Below the pieces are notes generated by a model. That model was not told the origin of the DNA and did no database searches. It was given only the letters and a program-made list of their open reading frames with translations. Positions 1-6,454 of a stretch of DNA of 7,140 nt are shown one piece after another (within the stretch, counting starts at the first letter, position 1; every line of letters begins with the position of its first letter). Source of the stretch: Aquificota bacterium (GTDB taxonomy: Bacteria > Aquificota > Aquificia > Aquificales > Hydrogenothermaceae). Location: NCBI GenBank assembly GCA_013153765.1, contig JAADDT010000083.1, forward strand, positions 1 to 7,140. Direction: 5' to 3'. Both the position numbers and the translations under genes were made by a program.

Positions 1-421
1 TACCCTCCATAAGCTTTACCGCCCTTTGTGTTGACCATATAAAGCCCATCACAGTAATGTCAAAAATCCTTCTTGTTCCCTTTTCTTTCAGCCTTAAAAA
101 CGGGGCAAAACCGCCGACCACCTCCCTGCCAGAGGCTACCGCGTTGCTCACAAAAATGTCCAGATAACCGAACTTCTCCTGAATTTCGTCAAACGCCCTG
201 TCTATGTCTTCTTTTTTACCAAAGTCTCCCTGAACTATGTATCCTTTTACACCTTTTTCTTCTATCTCTTTTACAACCTCTTCAGCCTTTTCCCTGTTTT
301 TGTAGTAGTTTATGATCACGTCTGCTCCCATTTCTGCCAGCTTTAAGGCTATAGCCCTACCTATTCCCCTACTGCTTCCTGTTATAAACGCCAGCTTTCC
401 CTCAAGCTCTCTGCAAGCCAT
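1..421 (-). CDS. FabL-like enoyl-ACP reductase / short-chain dehydrogenase (3' end beyond window)
   Basis: The first 140 residues of an NAD(P)H-dependent short-chain dehydrogenase are visible; the catalytic Tyr/Lys region lies past the left edge. The Rossmann motif TGSSRGIG is at residues 14-21, followed by a beta-alpha-beta pattern and a GDF acidic position near 66. The usual NNAG motif is replaced by SNAVASG (92-98), followed by GREVVGGFAPFLRLKEKG (98-115). That arrangement resembles FabL-type enoyl-ACP reductases (fatty-acid elongation, final reduction) more than FabG. The start ATG at 421 is preceded by GGAGGAG about five bases upstream, within the 12-base gap after the preceding gene, so it is probably last or near-last in the same transcript. 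The Asn expected in the alpha-E helix appears to be Thr (in DITVMG). SDR membership is certain; the enoyl reductase role is inferred from resemblance, and FabG-like or other SDR substrates remain possible. Confidence 0.85.
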   Translation of the reverse strand, partial: MACRELEGKLAFITGSSRGIGRAIALKLAEMGADVIINYYKNREKAEEVVKEIEEKGVKGYIVQGDFGKKEDIDRAFDEIQEKFGYLDIFVSNAVASGREVVGGFAPFLRLKEKGTRRIFDITVMGFIWSTQRAVKLMEG

Positions 422-433
422 ACGAACTCCTCC

Positions 434-745
434 TTAATGGTGCTCCAGTTTTTTAACCCTTTCAAAGAATTTTTTGATAAGCGTGTCCCCGTGGTATCCC
501 TCTTCCACAAGGTCAAGGAATATTCTCATCTCTTCGTCTGTCAACTCCCTTCCTAAAGTATCAACAAGCCTTTCGTACTCAAGGAGTGTTTCCGTGTCCC
601 AACCTTCACCGACGACAAGCATATCCTCATATGCGAAAGGGTCTTCCACTTTCGTTTTAAGGGCGTCCTCGTATCCCAGTATGAACATTATTACGAGAAG
701 GGCTATCAGAACTATAATTCCAAGCAGTGTAAGAATAAGCTCCAT
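434..745 (-). CDS. small single-pass membrane protein of unknown function
   Basis: A 103-residue protein that I do not recognise. Residues 3-24 form one strongly hydrophobic segment (Leu/Ile/Val-rich) right at the N-terminus. An acidic, probably helical soluble part of about 75 residues follows and ends in a basic stretch (KKFFERVKKLEHH). It is most likely an N-terminal membrane anchor or uncleaved signal anchor; the side facing the cytoplasm is not clear because few charges flank the helix. There is no Cys, so it is not a lipoprotein. It is probably a real gene: its ATG overlaps the trpD stop by one base (TAATG), a strong GGAGGAG sits four bases upstream inside the trpD 3' end, and another gene follows after 12 bases. 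Tight spacing suggests translational coupling to trpD but says nothing certain about function. Confidence 0.8.
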   Translation of the reverse strand: MELILTLLGIIVLIALLVIMFILGYEDALKTKVEDPFAYEDMLVVGEGWDTETLLEYERLVDTLGRELTDEEMRIFLDLVEEGYHGDTLIKKFFERVKKLEHH

Positions 746-1767
746 TATTCTCCTCCTTTGCTGAACTCTCTTAACTCCTCCAAAACCCTATGGGCTTTTT
801 TAGAATAAATTGTTTCCCTTGCAAGTTCAATCCCTTCTTTTATACTGTCAACAACACCTGCCACCTCCAGTGCAAATGCTCCGTTAAGGACTACAAAGTC
901 CGTTTTTGGAGATTTATCCCTACCTGCCAGTATGTCCTGTGCAATCTGAAGGTTGTAAGACAGGTCTCCCCCTTCTATGTCCTTCAGGGAAGCCCTTTTA
1001 AGACCGAAATCTTCAGGCTTTACTGTGTAAACATTAACCTCACCGCCGTTTACCTCACCTACCACTGTTTCTCCGGTGATGGAAACCTCGTCCAGACCTT
1101 CAAGCCCGTGTACCACGTAAGCCTTTTCAACGCCTAAAGACGAAAGGACTTTAGCCATCGGTTCAACCAGTTTTTCGTCGTAAACACCCATCAATTGGTA
1201 TTTTGCACCGGCAGGATTTGAAAGGGGACCAAGCAGGTTAAATATACTCCTGACGCCTATTTCTTTTCTCTGGCGTATTACGTTTTTCATCGCAGGGTGG
1301 TATATGGGGGCAAAAAGGAAACCAAGACCTATCTTTTCTATCGCTTCAGCCGTCTTTTCCGGAGGCATCTGTATGTTTACTCCCAATGCTTCCATTATGT
1401 CAGCACTGCCACACTTTGAGGATACAGACCTGTTGCCGTGTTTTGCCACCTTTCCCCCTGCACCTGCCACAACAAAAGCCGTTATGGTTGACACGTTAAA
1501 TGTGTTTACCTTATCACCTCCCGTCCCGCAGGTATCAACCAGTTTTGACCTGTCCTTTACAGGGACGGGAACAGCTTCCTTCCGCATAACCTTTGCGGCG
1601 GCGGATATCTCCTCCACAGTCTCACCTTTCATCTTCAAGCCGACGAGAACGGCTCCTATCTGGGCGTCTGTAGCCTCACCTTTCATAATCAGGTCAAACA
1701 GCTTTTCCGTTTCTTGTGCCGTAAGGTTTTCCCTTTCGGTTATTTTTTTTATCAGCTCTTTTATCAA
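745..1767 (-). CDS. trpD: anthranilate phosphoribosyltransferase
   Basis: TrpD transfers phosphoribose from PRPP to anthranilate, the second step of tryptophan synthesis from chorismate, in the cytoplasm. The 340-residue length is normal for the family. An N-terminal helical domain (about 1-70) is followed by the PRPP-binding glycine loop [14 protein letters not shown] (81-94), the [15 protein letters not shown] block (109-123), the anthranilate-site region with His157, Arg167 and [16 protein letters not shown] (171-186), and the GLDEVS metal-binding Asp-Glu pair (224-229). Translation starts at a TTG whose last two bases overlap the upstream TGA stop (TTGA); GGAGGG lies six bases before it, and no in-frame ATG would keep the N-terminal helices. 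It is a stand-alone TrpD, with neither a TrpG fusion nor other trp genes nearby, so the tryptophan pathway is dispersed in this genome as far as the window shows. Confidence 0.97.
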   Translation of the reverse strand: MIKELIKKITERENLTAQETEKLFDLIMKGEATDAQIGAVLVGLKMKGETVEEISAAAKVMRKEAVPVPVKDRSKLVDTCGTGGDKVNTFNVSTITAFVVAGAGGKVAKHGNRSVSSKCGSADIMEALGVNIQMPPEKTAEAIEKIGLGFLFAPIYHPAMKNVIRQRKEIGVRSIFNLLGPLSNPAGAKYQLMGVYDEKLVEPMAKVLSSLGVEKAYVVHGLEGLDEVSITGETVVGEVNGGEVNVYTVKPEDFGLKRASLKDIEGGDLSYNLQIAQDILAGRDKSPKTDFVVLNGAFALEVAGVVDSIKEGIELARETIYSKKAHRVLEELREFSKGGE

Positions 1768-2639
1768 CTTTCGCCCTCCGGCTGGAGAGATTTGTCAATG
1801 TACTCAATGGTAGCCTGCTGGCGTAGTTTTTTTAGCTGTAGCTCGTACTCCTGTTTTAATTTTTCCTTTATCTCTTCACCTGTCGGTTGCTGGTTAACCA
1901 TCTTTTCCTCTTCACTTTCCACGTAAACAAAATAGACGCCGTTTTCTACAGGCACTTCAAAAATCTCACCTACTTTCCTACTCCATATGGCATCGTCAAG
2001 TTTTTTTATCAGGTCTCCCTTTTTCACCTCGCCAAGCAGTCCTTCTTTCTCTGCGGTTATAGGGTCGTCCGAGTACTTTTTTGCCATTTCGCCGAAGTTT
2101 TCCGGTTTAAGGTTCTGGCGGAGGTAAGTGTATTTCTGGCTGAAGTTGTCGTTTTTTGCAGAAAGGAAAATTATCCTTACTTTTCTTAATTTAAGCTGTT
2201 TTCCCTCTTTTATTCCGCCGAATAAAGTCCTCCTCAGGTGCACCTGTATGTATCTCTGTATAAGTAGCTCCCTTTCCACAAGGTCTTTAAACTCGGTGTA
2301 TGAAAGGTTTTTTTCCTCTAATTTTTTCTTAAATTCCTCCACACTGTCCAGCCTGTTTGCCCTCGCTATCCGCAGTATTGCTTCCTCAACCTCCTGCGGG
2401 GACACCCTTATACCTAACTTTTCAGCCGCCTGTGATACGAGTATCTGGTCTATAAGTCTCTGGGCGGCTTCCTTCCTGTCCTTTATCCCGAACCATTCCA
2501 TCGCCAGCTCCAGCTCGGACTGTAAAACAGGCTGTCCGTTAACGACCATTACTATCCTGTCGTAAAGCTCCACATCCCTGTCCTGACTGTAAGAGAGGGA
2601 AAACAGGAAAACAAGCAAAAAGGTTATTATCCTAACCAT
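1764..2639 (-). CDS. SurA-like periplasmic chaperone with degenerate parvulin domain
   Basis: A 291-residue exported protein. Residues 1-18 form a signal peptide (MVR, a hydrophobic core, then a likely cut after Ser-Tyr-Ser) without a lipobox. The mature start, [19 protein letters not shown] (26-44), and the helices up to about 135 match the SurA N-terminal chaperone domain. A single parvulin-like domain spans about 152-241, with [12 protein letters not shown] (182-193) and [12 protein letters not shown] (199-210). A final helix (about 255-284) corresponds to the SurA C-terminal helix. SurA escorts outer-membrane proteins through the periplasm. The two parvulin histidines seem absent (VRIIFL and GVYFVYV instead of RHIL and GYHII), so prolyl isomerase activity is doubtful. 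I chose the ATG at 2639 because it places the signal peptide at the N-terminus and has AGGAAGAG eight bases upstream; a longer TTG reading from 2684 adds a Lys-rich stretch that would not suit export. It overlaps glmU by 8 bases. Confidence 0.88.
   Translation of the reverse strand: MVRIITFLLVFLFSLSYSQDRDVELYDRIVMVVNGQPVLQSELELAMEWFGIKDRKEAAQRLIDQILVSQAAEKLGIRVSPQEVEEAILRIARANRLDSVEEFKKKLEEKNLSYTEFKDLVERELLIQRYIQVHLRRTLFGGIKEGKQLKLRKVRIIFLSAKNDNFSQKYTYLRQNLKPENFGEMAKKYSDDPITAEKEGLLGEVKKGDLIKKLDDAIWSRKVGEIFEVPVENGVYFVYVESEEEKMVNQQPTGEEIKEKLKQEYELQLKKLRQQATIEYIDKSLQPEGES
1774..1779 (-). promoter_or_regulatory. ribosome binding site that supports the TTG start of trpD
   Basis: GGAGGG on the minus strand ends six bases before the TTG at 1767. 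It lies inside the last codons of the surA-like gene, whose TGA stop overlaps the trpD start. The good match and spacing decide for the TTG over any internal start. Confidence 0.75.
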
Positions 2640-4092
2640 CGTTTTTTCTCTTCCTTTTTTTCCTTTTTTCTGCGTAGTTTTCAACTATCTTCATAGGGCT
2701 TCTTTCAACTGCAAGGGCTTTGTCCGGCACGTCTTTCGTTATTACCGAACCTGAACCTGTGATGGCTTCTTCACCTACAATGATAGGGGCAACAAGCATC
2801 GTATCACTGCCTATGAACGCCCTGTCTTTTATTACGGTTTTGTGTTTCTGGAAACCGTCGTAATTGCAGGTTATAGTCCCTGCTCCAATGTTTACTTCCC
2901 TGCCGACTTCAGCATCTCCTATGTAAGACAGGTGCTTTGCCGCCGTTTTTTCACCGATTGTGGAATTTTTCACCTCAACAAAGTTCCCTATCTGGGCTTC
3001 CTGTCCTATTACGGCGTTGTCCCTTATCCTTGCGTAAGGTCCTATTACGGCGTTGTCCTGTATGGTTGAGTTTTCTATTACCGAACCTTTCAGGATACGG
3101 CAGTTTTTACCTATTTTTGCGTTTTTCAGAACCACACCTTCCTCTATGATAGTGTCCTCACCTACGGTAGTTCTCCCTTTTAAAGATACGCCGGGGAACA
3201 CTTCCACGTCAGGTGAAAGCTCAACGTCAAACTCTATGTAAACCGTTTCCGGATTGTGGAAGGTCGTACCTGCATAAGACCAGAACTGGAGGTATTTCAT
3301 ACGGAGTATGTTTTCCGCCTTTGCCAAATCCCACCTGTCGTTCACGCCTATAAACTGGGTATAGTCCGGCACAAGCAGGGCGTAAACCTCCTTTCCCATC
3401 TGGTTCAGCAGTTTTACCACGTCCGTAAGGTAGTACTCATTCTGGGCGTTGTCGTTCTGGAGTTTGTCTATTACCTCTTTCAGGTAAGGTGCGTAAAAAA
3501 GGTATATGCCTGTGTTTATCTCGTTTATCTGCTGTGTCTGGTGGTCTGCGTCTTTTTCTTCAACAATTTCTATTATTCTGTGGTGTTTATCCTTTATTAT
3601 CCTGCCGTATCCCAGCGGGTTAGGGACTTTTGTCGTTATTACCACACCGGCTATTTTTTCGTTCCTGTAGTCCCTGTTTTCGCTTTCAACGGAAGCTCCT
3701 TCAAACCTCATAAGTGCTTCCATATACTTTACGGCGTTTTTCAGGGTTTCTCCCTCAACCAGAGGAAGGTCCCCGTTCAGTATCATCACTATCCCGTCAA
3801 AATTCTCCCAGTAAGGCTTTGTTTGTGCTACTGCGTGTCCCGTCCCAAGCTGTTCCTTCTGCTCCACGTAAGTACAGTTAAGGCAGTTTATCGCTTTTAT
3901 CACGTGATCTTTGCCGTGTCCAACCACGTATATTATCCTTTCAGGGTTGCTCCACCTTGCCGCAAGGGATACGTAGTGTATCATAGGCTTTCCAAGTATG
4001 TTGTGTACCACTTTAGGTTTTTTTGACTTGAACCTTGTCCCTTTTCCGGCGGCAAGTATGATGGCTATGTGCCTTTCGTGGTTGTGTCCCAT
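2632..4092 (-). CDS. glmU: bifunctional GlcN-1-P acetyltransferase / GlcNAc-1-P uridyltransferase
   Basis: GlmU acetylates glucosamine-1-phosphate and then couples it to UTP, giving UDP-GlcNAc for peptidoglycan and lipopolysaccharide. The N-terminal uridyltransferase shows LAAGKGTRFKSKKPKVVH (13-30, catalytic Lys27), QLGTGHAV (81-88), NGDLPL with metal-ligand Asp108, GYGRI (161-165), EINTGIY (191-197) and GVNDR with Asn251. The C-terminal left-handed beta-helix of hexapeptide repeats covers about 285-460 and holds the acetyltransferase site: GNFVEVKN (369-376), KHLSYIGDAE (386-395, catalytic His387) and NIGAGTITCNYDG (401-413). At 486 residues it is about 30 longer than E. coli GlmU. Roughly 20 extra residues lie at about 125-147, and the C-terminus is a very basic tail ([11 protein letters not shown]). 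The ATG lies two bases after the hisG stop, with AAAGGGG five bases upstream. GlmU tail codons overlap the start of the next gene. Confidence 0.98.
   Translation of the reverse strand: MGHNHERHIAIILAAGKGTRFKSKKPKVVHNILGKPMIHYVSLAARWSNPERIIYVVGHGKDHVIKAINCLNCTYVEQKEQLGTGHAVAQTKPYWENFDGIVMILNGDLPLVEGETLKNAVKYMEALMRFEGASVESENRDYRNEKIAGVVITTKVPNPLGYGRIIKDKHHRIIEIVEEKDADHQTQQINEINTGIYLFYAPYLKEVIDKLQNDNAQNEYYLTDVVKLLNQMGKEVYALLVPDYTQFIGVNDRWDLAKAENILRMKYLQFWSYAGTTFHNPETVYIEFDVELSPDVEVFPGVSLKGRTTVGEDTIIEEGVVLKNAKIGKNCRILKGSVIENSTIQDNAVIGPYARIRDNAVIGQEAQIGNFVEVKNSTIGEKTAAKHLSYIGDAEVGREVNIGAGTITCNYDGFQKHKTVIKDRAFIGSDTMLVAPIIVGEEAITGSGSVITKDVPDKALAVERSPMKIVENYAEKRKKRKRKNDG
3003..3058 (-). repeat. perfect 20-base direct repeat inside glmU
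   Basis: The 20 bases at 3003-3022 recur exactly at 3039-3058, a step of 36 bases or 12 codons. Both copies encode Asp-Asn-Ala-Val-Ile-Gly in the beta-helix (residues 346-351 and 358-363). The spacing equals two hexapeptide rungs, consistent with internal duplication or local gene conversion of a repeat protein segment. Confidence 0.9.
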
Positions 4093-4094
4093 TT

Positions 4095-4748
4095 TTACCC
4101 CTTTACTAAAGAGTTTTCTAATTTTTCTATTATATCCGTAATAAGTTCGTTTTTCGTTTTGTAGCTTACCCTGTTCACTATCAGCTTTGCAGATGAAGGT
4201 CTGATCTCCTCAATAACGACCAGACCGTTTTCCCTTAAAGTCCTTCCCGTTTCCACTATGTCAACTATAAAGTCTGACAGTCCGACAAGTGGTGCCAGCT
4301 CTATAGAACCGTAAAGTTCTATTATCTGGACTTTTATACCTTTTTTGCCGAAAAACTCCCTTGCAATGTTCGGGTACTTGGTGGATATTTTCAGTGTCGT
4401 AGGATTTGAAAAGTACCTGTCCCTGTCTTCAGGCAGTCCGGCTACCATTATTGTGCAGGCTCCAATTCCCAGATCAACCGGTCTGTAAACGTCAGCTCCA
4501 CTTTCCAGCAGAACGTCGTCTCCAGCAACGCCTATGTCAGCCACACCGTATTCAACATACGTAGGCACGTCTTTAGCCCTTACAAGGAGAAAATTGAAAC
4601 CTTCCGTTTCCAGTATTAGTTTTCTTGAGTTTTGGGATACTGTCCTGTCTAAAATTCCGCAACTGTTAAACAGCTGTATCGTCTGATCAAACAGCCTGCC
4701 TTTAGGCAGTGCAACAGTCAGCTTATCCGGGGAAAGTTTTTTTACCAT
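4095..4748 (-). CDS. hisG: ATP phosphoribosyltransferase, short (HisZ-dependent) form
   Basis: HisG condenses ATP with PRPP, the committed step of histidine synthesis. Motifs seen are ALPKGRLF (13-20), RAKDVPTYVEYGVADIGVAG (57-76), KYPNIAREFF (124-133), ELYGSIELAPLVGLSD (144-159) and the PRPP-binding loop DIVETGRTLRENGL (163-176). With 217 residues it ends after the catalytic domains and has no C-terminal ACT-like regulatory domain. It is therefore the short form, which in known organisms works as a hetero-octamer with HisZ; hisZ is not in this window. The ATG follows the minE stop directly (tandem TAA TAA, then ATG). AGAAGG, encoding the last two Arg of MinE, serves as ribosome binding site six bases upstream. 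No other his gene or attenuator-like His codon run is present, so histidine control of this copy is not evident. Confidence 0.97.
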   Translation of the reverse strand: MVKKLSPDKLTVALPKGRLFDQTIQLFNSCGILDRTVSQNSRKLILETEGFNFLLVRAKDVPTYVEYGVADIGVAGDDVLLESGADVYRPVDLGIGACTIMVAGLPEDRDRYFSNPTTLKISTKYPNIAREFFGKKGIKVQIIELYGSIELAPLVGLSDFIVDIVETGRTLRENGLVVIEEIRPSSAKLIVNRVSYKTKNELITDIIEKLENSLVKG

Positions 4749-4751
4749 TTA

Positions 4752-5000
4752 TTACCTTCTGTCTTTGGCAAAGGGAATACTTATCCACAGCTGATCAACG
4801 TCGCCGTCGTTTTTCAGCTCCACTTCTATTTTTTCAGAATCAAACTGGGGATATTTGGAAAACACCTGTATTAAATCGTCCTGCAGTATCCGTGCAAAGT
4901 TAGGCGGAAGTCCTTTCCTTTCGTAAGACAGAACCATCTGGAGTCTTTTTTTCGCCTCTTCTGAAGATTTTTTCCTTTTAAACAGGTTAAAAAACGACAT
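4752..5000 (-). CDS. minE: cell division topological specificity factor MinE
   Basis: MinE binds membrane-bound MinD, triggers its ATPase and displaces MinC, driving pole-to-pole Min oscillation or gradient formation. The 82 residues carry the expected order: an N-terminal amphipathic membrane-targeting start (MSFFNLFKRKK, 1-11), the anti-MinCD helix region (SSEEAKKRLQMVLSYERKG, 12-30), and the C-terminal topological-specificity domain (about 32-77), including DDLIQVFSKYPQFDSEKIEVEL. The ATG lies two bases after the minD stop; its strong GGAGGT site overlaps the minD stop codon, implying coupled translation. The length is close to the family norm. Order minC-minD-minE matches that in E. coli, which supports the call. 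Confidence 0.97.
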   Translation of the reverse strand: MSFFNLFKRKKSSEEAKKRLQMVLSYERKGLPPNFARILQDDLIQVFSKYPQFDSEKIEVELKNDGDVDQLWISIPFAKDRR

Positions 5001-5002
5001 AA

Positions 5003-5797
5003 TTACCTCCCGAACAGCCTTGCAAAAAATCCTTTTTTGGTTTCAAGCTCGTTAAACGGTATGTTTTCCCCTTCAAGCCTTTTTGCTATGTTCAGCAGTG
5101 CCCTTGCTGAAGGATAGCTTTCAGGGTGCAGTACGATAGGCTCCCCCTTGTTAGTAAAATCAACCATCTTTTCCTCGTCCGGAACGATGCCTATCTTTTC
5201 TATCTGGAGTATTTCTTCTATATCTTCCACAGAAAGCATTTCGCCTTTTTTAACCTGATGGGGTCTTATCCTGTTTATGATAAGCCTGATTTTGTCCGTG
5301 TCCTTGTCCATCTTTTCAAGCAGTCCGATTATACGGTCTGCGTCCCTGACGGAGGAAACCTCCGGATTTGTTACCACCAGTGCTTCCGATGCGGGAGTTG
5401 CGGCTGTTTTGAAACCGCTTTCTATACCGGCAGGTGAGTCTATGAATATGTAGTCAAACTCTTCCTTTACTTCGTCAACTATTGCCTGTAGCTGGTCAGG
5501 TTTTACCGCATCCTTGTCTTTTGTCTGGGCGGCAGGCAGAAGGTATAGGGGAAGTCCCCTTTTGTCCTTGACGAACGCTTTTTTCGGTGAAACCCTCCCT
5601 TCCACCACGTCAACAATATCGTAAACTATCCTGTTTTCCAGTCCCAGTATCATATCAAGGTTCCTAAGTCCTATGTCCGCATCTATAGTCAGAACCTTTT
5701 TTCCCATAGAAGCTAAAGCGGTAGCCACGTTAGCCGTAACGGTAGTTTTCCCAACCCCACCTTTTCCTGAAGTAACAACGATAACTCTTGCTCCCAT
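5003..5797 (-). CDS. minD: septum site-determining ATPase MinD
   Basis: MinD is a membrane-cycling ATPase that recruits MinC to the membrane and is stimulated by MinE. The 264 residues show the deviant Walker A motif SGKGGVGKTT (10-19, signature Lys12 and Lys17), DADIGLRNLDMILGLENR (39-56) typical of MinD, a Walker B-type FIDSPAGIE (118-126, Asp120), and TNPEVSSVRDADRIIG (143-158). The C-terminal amphipathic membrane-targeting helix is present (KKGFFARLFGR, 254-264), which separates MinD from ParA and from soluble Mrp/FlhG-type ATPases. The ATG is preceded by AAGGGG seven bases upstream, 14 bases after minC. All key residues are intact. Confidence 0.98.
   Translation of the reverse strand: MGARVIVVTSGKGGVGKTTVTANVATALASMGKKVLTIDADIGLRNLDMILGLENRIVYDIVDVVEGRVSPKKAFVKDKRGLPLYLLPAAQTKDKDAVKPDQLQAIVDEVKEEFDYIFIDSPAGIESGFKTAATPASEALVVTNPEVSSVRDADRIIGLLEKMDKDTDKIRLIINRIRPHQVKKGEMLSVEDIEEILQIEKIGIVPDEEKMVDFTNKGEPIVLHPESYPSARALLNIAKRLEGENIPFNELETKKGFFARLFGR
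5005..5010 (-). promoter_or_regulatory. strong minE ribosome binding site overlapping the minD stop
   Basis: GGAGGT ends four bases before the minE ATG. Its last base is the first base of the minD TAA stop and the rest encodes the end of MinD, so ribosomes finishing minD are placed on the minE start. Confidence 0.8.
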
Positions 5798-5811
5798 TGT
5801 TAAACCCCTTT

Positions 5812-6414
5812 TTATTTAATTCTTTCTATTACTATCTGGTTGTTTTCAACAAAAGCCTTTTCTGGATGCTCTGGCACCTCCGGATTATCCGGTGAACGGG
5901 TGTAGTAGCTTGCAATCCTTAACTGCTGTGGCATCAGCTTCAGTGCCATTACCGTAGCCGTTTCGTCCCCGTTTGCCCCTGCGTGCACCACACCACGCAG
6001 GTTGCCCATCACTATTATGTTCCCTGAAGCTATTATGTAAGCGTCAGGATTAACGTCTCCTATAACCAGCACGTCTCCGTCGTACTCTATCCTTTCTCCA
6101 CTTCTCAGCGTTTTGTTTATTATTTTTAAGGATTTTTTTTCGGTTATCTGGGGGATTTTTTCCCTTTTTGCCTGTTTTGTTTCTGACTTGTAGCCTAAAA
6201 CCTTGTTGTTGTATTTTTTCAGCAGTTCTTCTATTTTTTCTATCTGCTGGTCTGTAAGGTCCGTTTCGGAAAAATCAAGTATTGATACTGAGCCTTTAAA
6301 AAACGCCGAAGACAGTTTTTCTTCCAGCTCTTTCAGGTTTTCTTCAAATGTTTTACTGCTGTCCAGTTTAATAAGTAAAGCTGGGACGGTTACGCCCTTA
6401 ATCTCTAATCCCAA
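5812..6414 (-). CDS. minC: septum site-determining protein MinC
   Basis: MinC inhibits FtsZ assembly away from midcell and is brought to the membrane by MinD. It has 200 residues, slightly short but within the family range. The N-terminal FtsZ-inhibiting domain is about 1-73 and poorly conserved. A Lys-rich linker (about 74-97) follows, then the C-terminal right-handed beta-helix that dimerises and binds MinD (98-199), with RSGERIEYDGDVLVIGDVN (104-122), GNIIVMGNLRGVVHAGANGD (131-150) and PQQLRIA (162-168). Translation appears to start at TTG 6414: no in-frame ATG or GTG lies near, an in-frame TAG stands about 50 bases upstream, and a weak GAGAG site sits six bases before the TTG. The nearby ATG at 6419 is out of frame and stops at once. 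It is the first gene of the minus-strand operon. Confidence 0.95.
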   Translation of the reverse strand: MGLEIKGVTVPALLIKLDSSKTFEENLKELEEKLSSAFFKGSVSILDFSETDLTDQQIEKIEELLKKYNNKVLGYKSETKQAKREKIPQITEKKSLKIINKTLRSGERIEYDGDVLVIGDVNPDAYIIASGNIIVMGNLRGVVHAGANGDETATVMALKLMPQQLRIASYYTRSPDNPEVPEHPEKAFVENNQIVIERIK

Positions 6415-6420
6415 CGCATT

Positions 6421-6425
6421 CTCTC
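6421..6425 (-). promoter_or_regulatory. weak ribosome binding site of minC
   Basis: GAGAG on the minus strand lies six bases before the TTG start. It is a poorer match than the sites of minD (AAGGGG) and minE (GGAGGT), so minC is probably translated least of the three min genes. Confidence 0.45.
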
Positions 6426-6454
6426 TTGTGTAATTTTTGTATATAAACTATCAT
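6426..6454 (+). promoter_or_regulatory. candidate sigma-70 type promoter for lysA
   Basis: TTGTGT (6426-6431) and TATCAT (6449-6454) are separated by 17 bases. The -10 matches the consensus at five of six positions, the -35 only at three. Transcription would start near 6461, leaving a leader of about 36 bases with the AAGGAGG site. The region is AT-rich, so chance matches are easy; the divergent gene layout does require a promoter somewhere in 6415-6496. Confidence 0.45.

Noticed and set aside
73..315. Plus-strand open frame of 80 codons at the left edge
   Set aside because: It lies within the minus-strand SDR gene whose Rossmann motif and start site are clear; Leu/Pro/Cys-rich composition is typical of a shadow.
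1304..1813. 169-codon plus-strand open frame across the trpD 5' end
   Set aside because: It is the complement of TrpD motif codons, low-complexity Ser/Phe-rich, and spans the surA-trpD junction; a shadow.
2640..2684. N-terminal extension of the SurA-like protein from TTG 2684
   Set aside because: It would place about 15 residues with a Lys/Gly/Arg-rich run before the signal peptide, lies inside glmU codons and lacks a good ribosome binding site; ATG 2639 is preferred.
3256..4026. 256-codon open frame on the plus strand, antisense to glmU
   Set aside because: It runs opposite the strongly conserved glmU, is rich in Tyr, Val, Phe and Cys as expected of a complement of this codon usage, has no ribosome binding site of note and matches no family.
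4095..4748. Truncated long-form HisG
   Set aside because: The protein has every catalytic motif and ends at the usual short-form length, so the missing ACT-like domain marks the HisZ-dependent form rather than damage.
5812..6414. Low GC in minC compared with lysA as a sign of horizontal transfer
   Set aside because: By eye, stretches range from about one third GC (MinC Lys-rich linker) to about 60 percent (part of lysA), but Arg codon preference is the same on both sides and amino-acid composition explains the linker.
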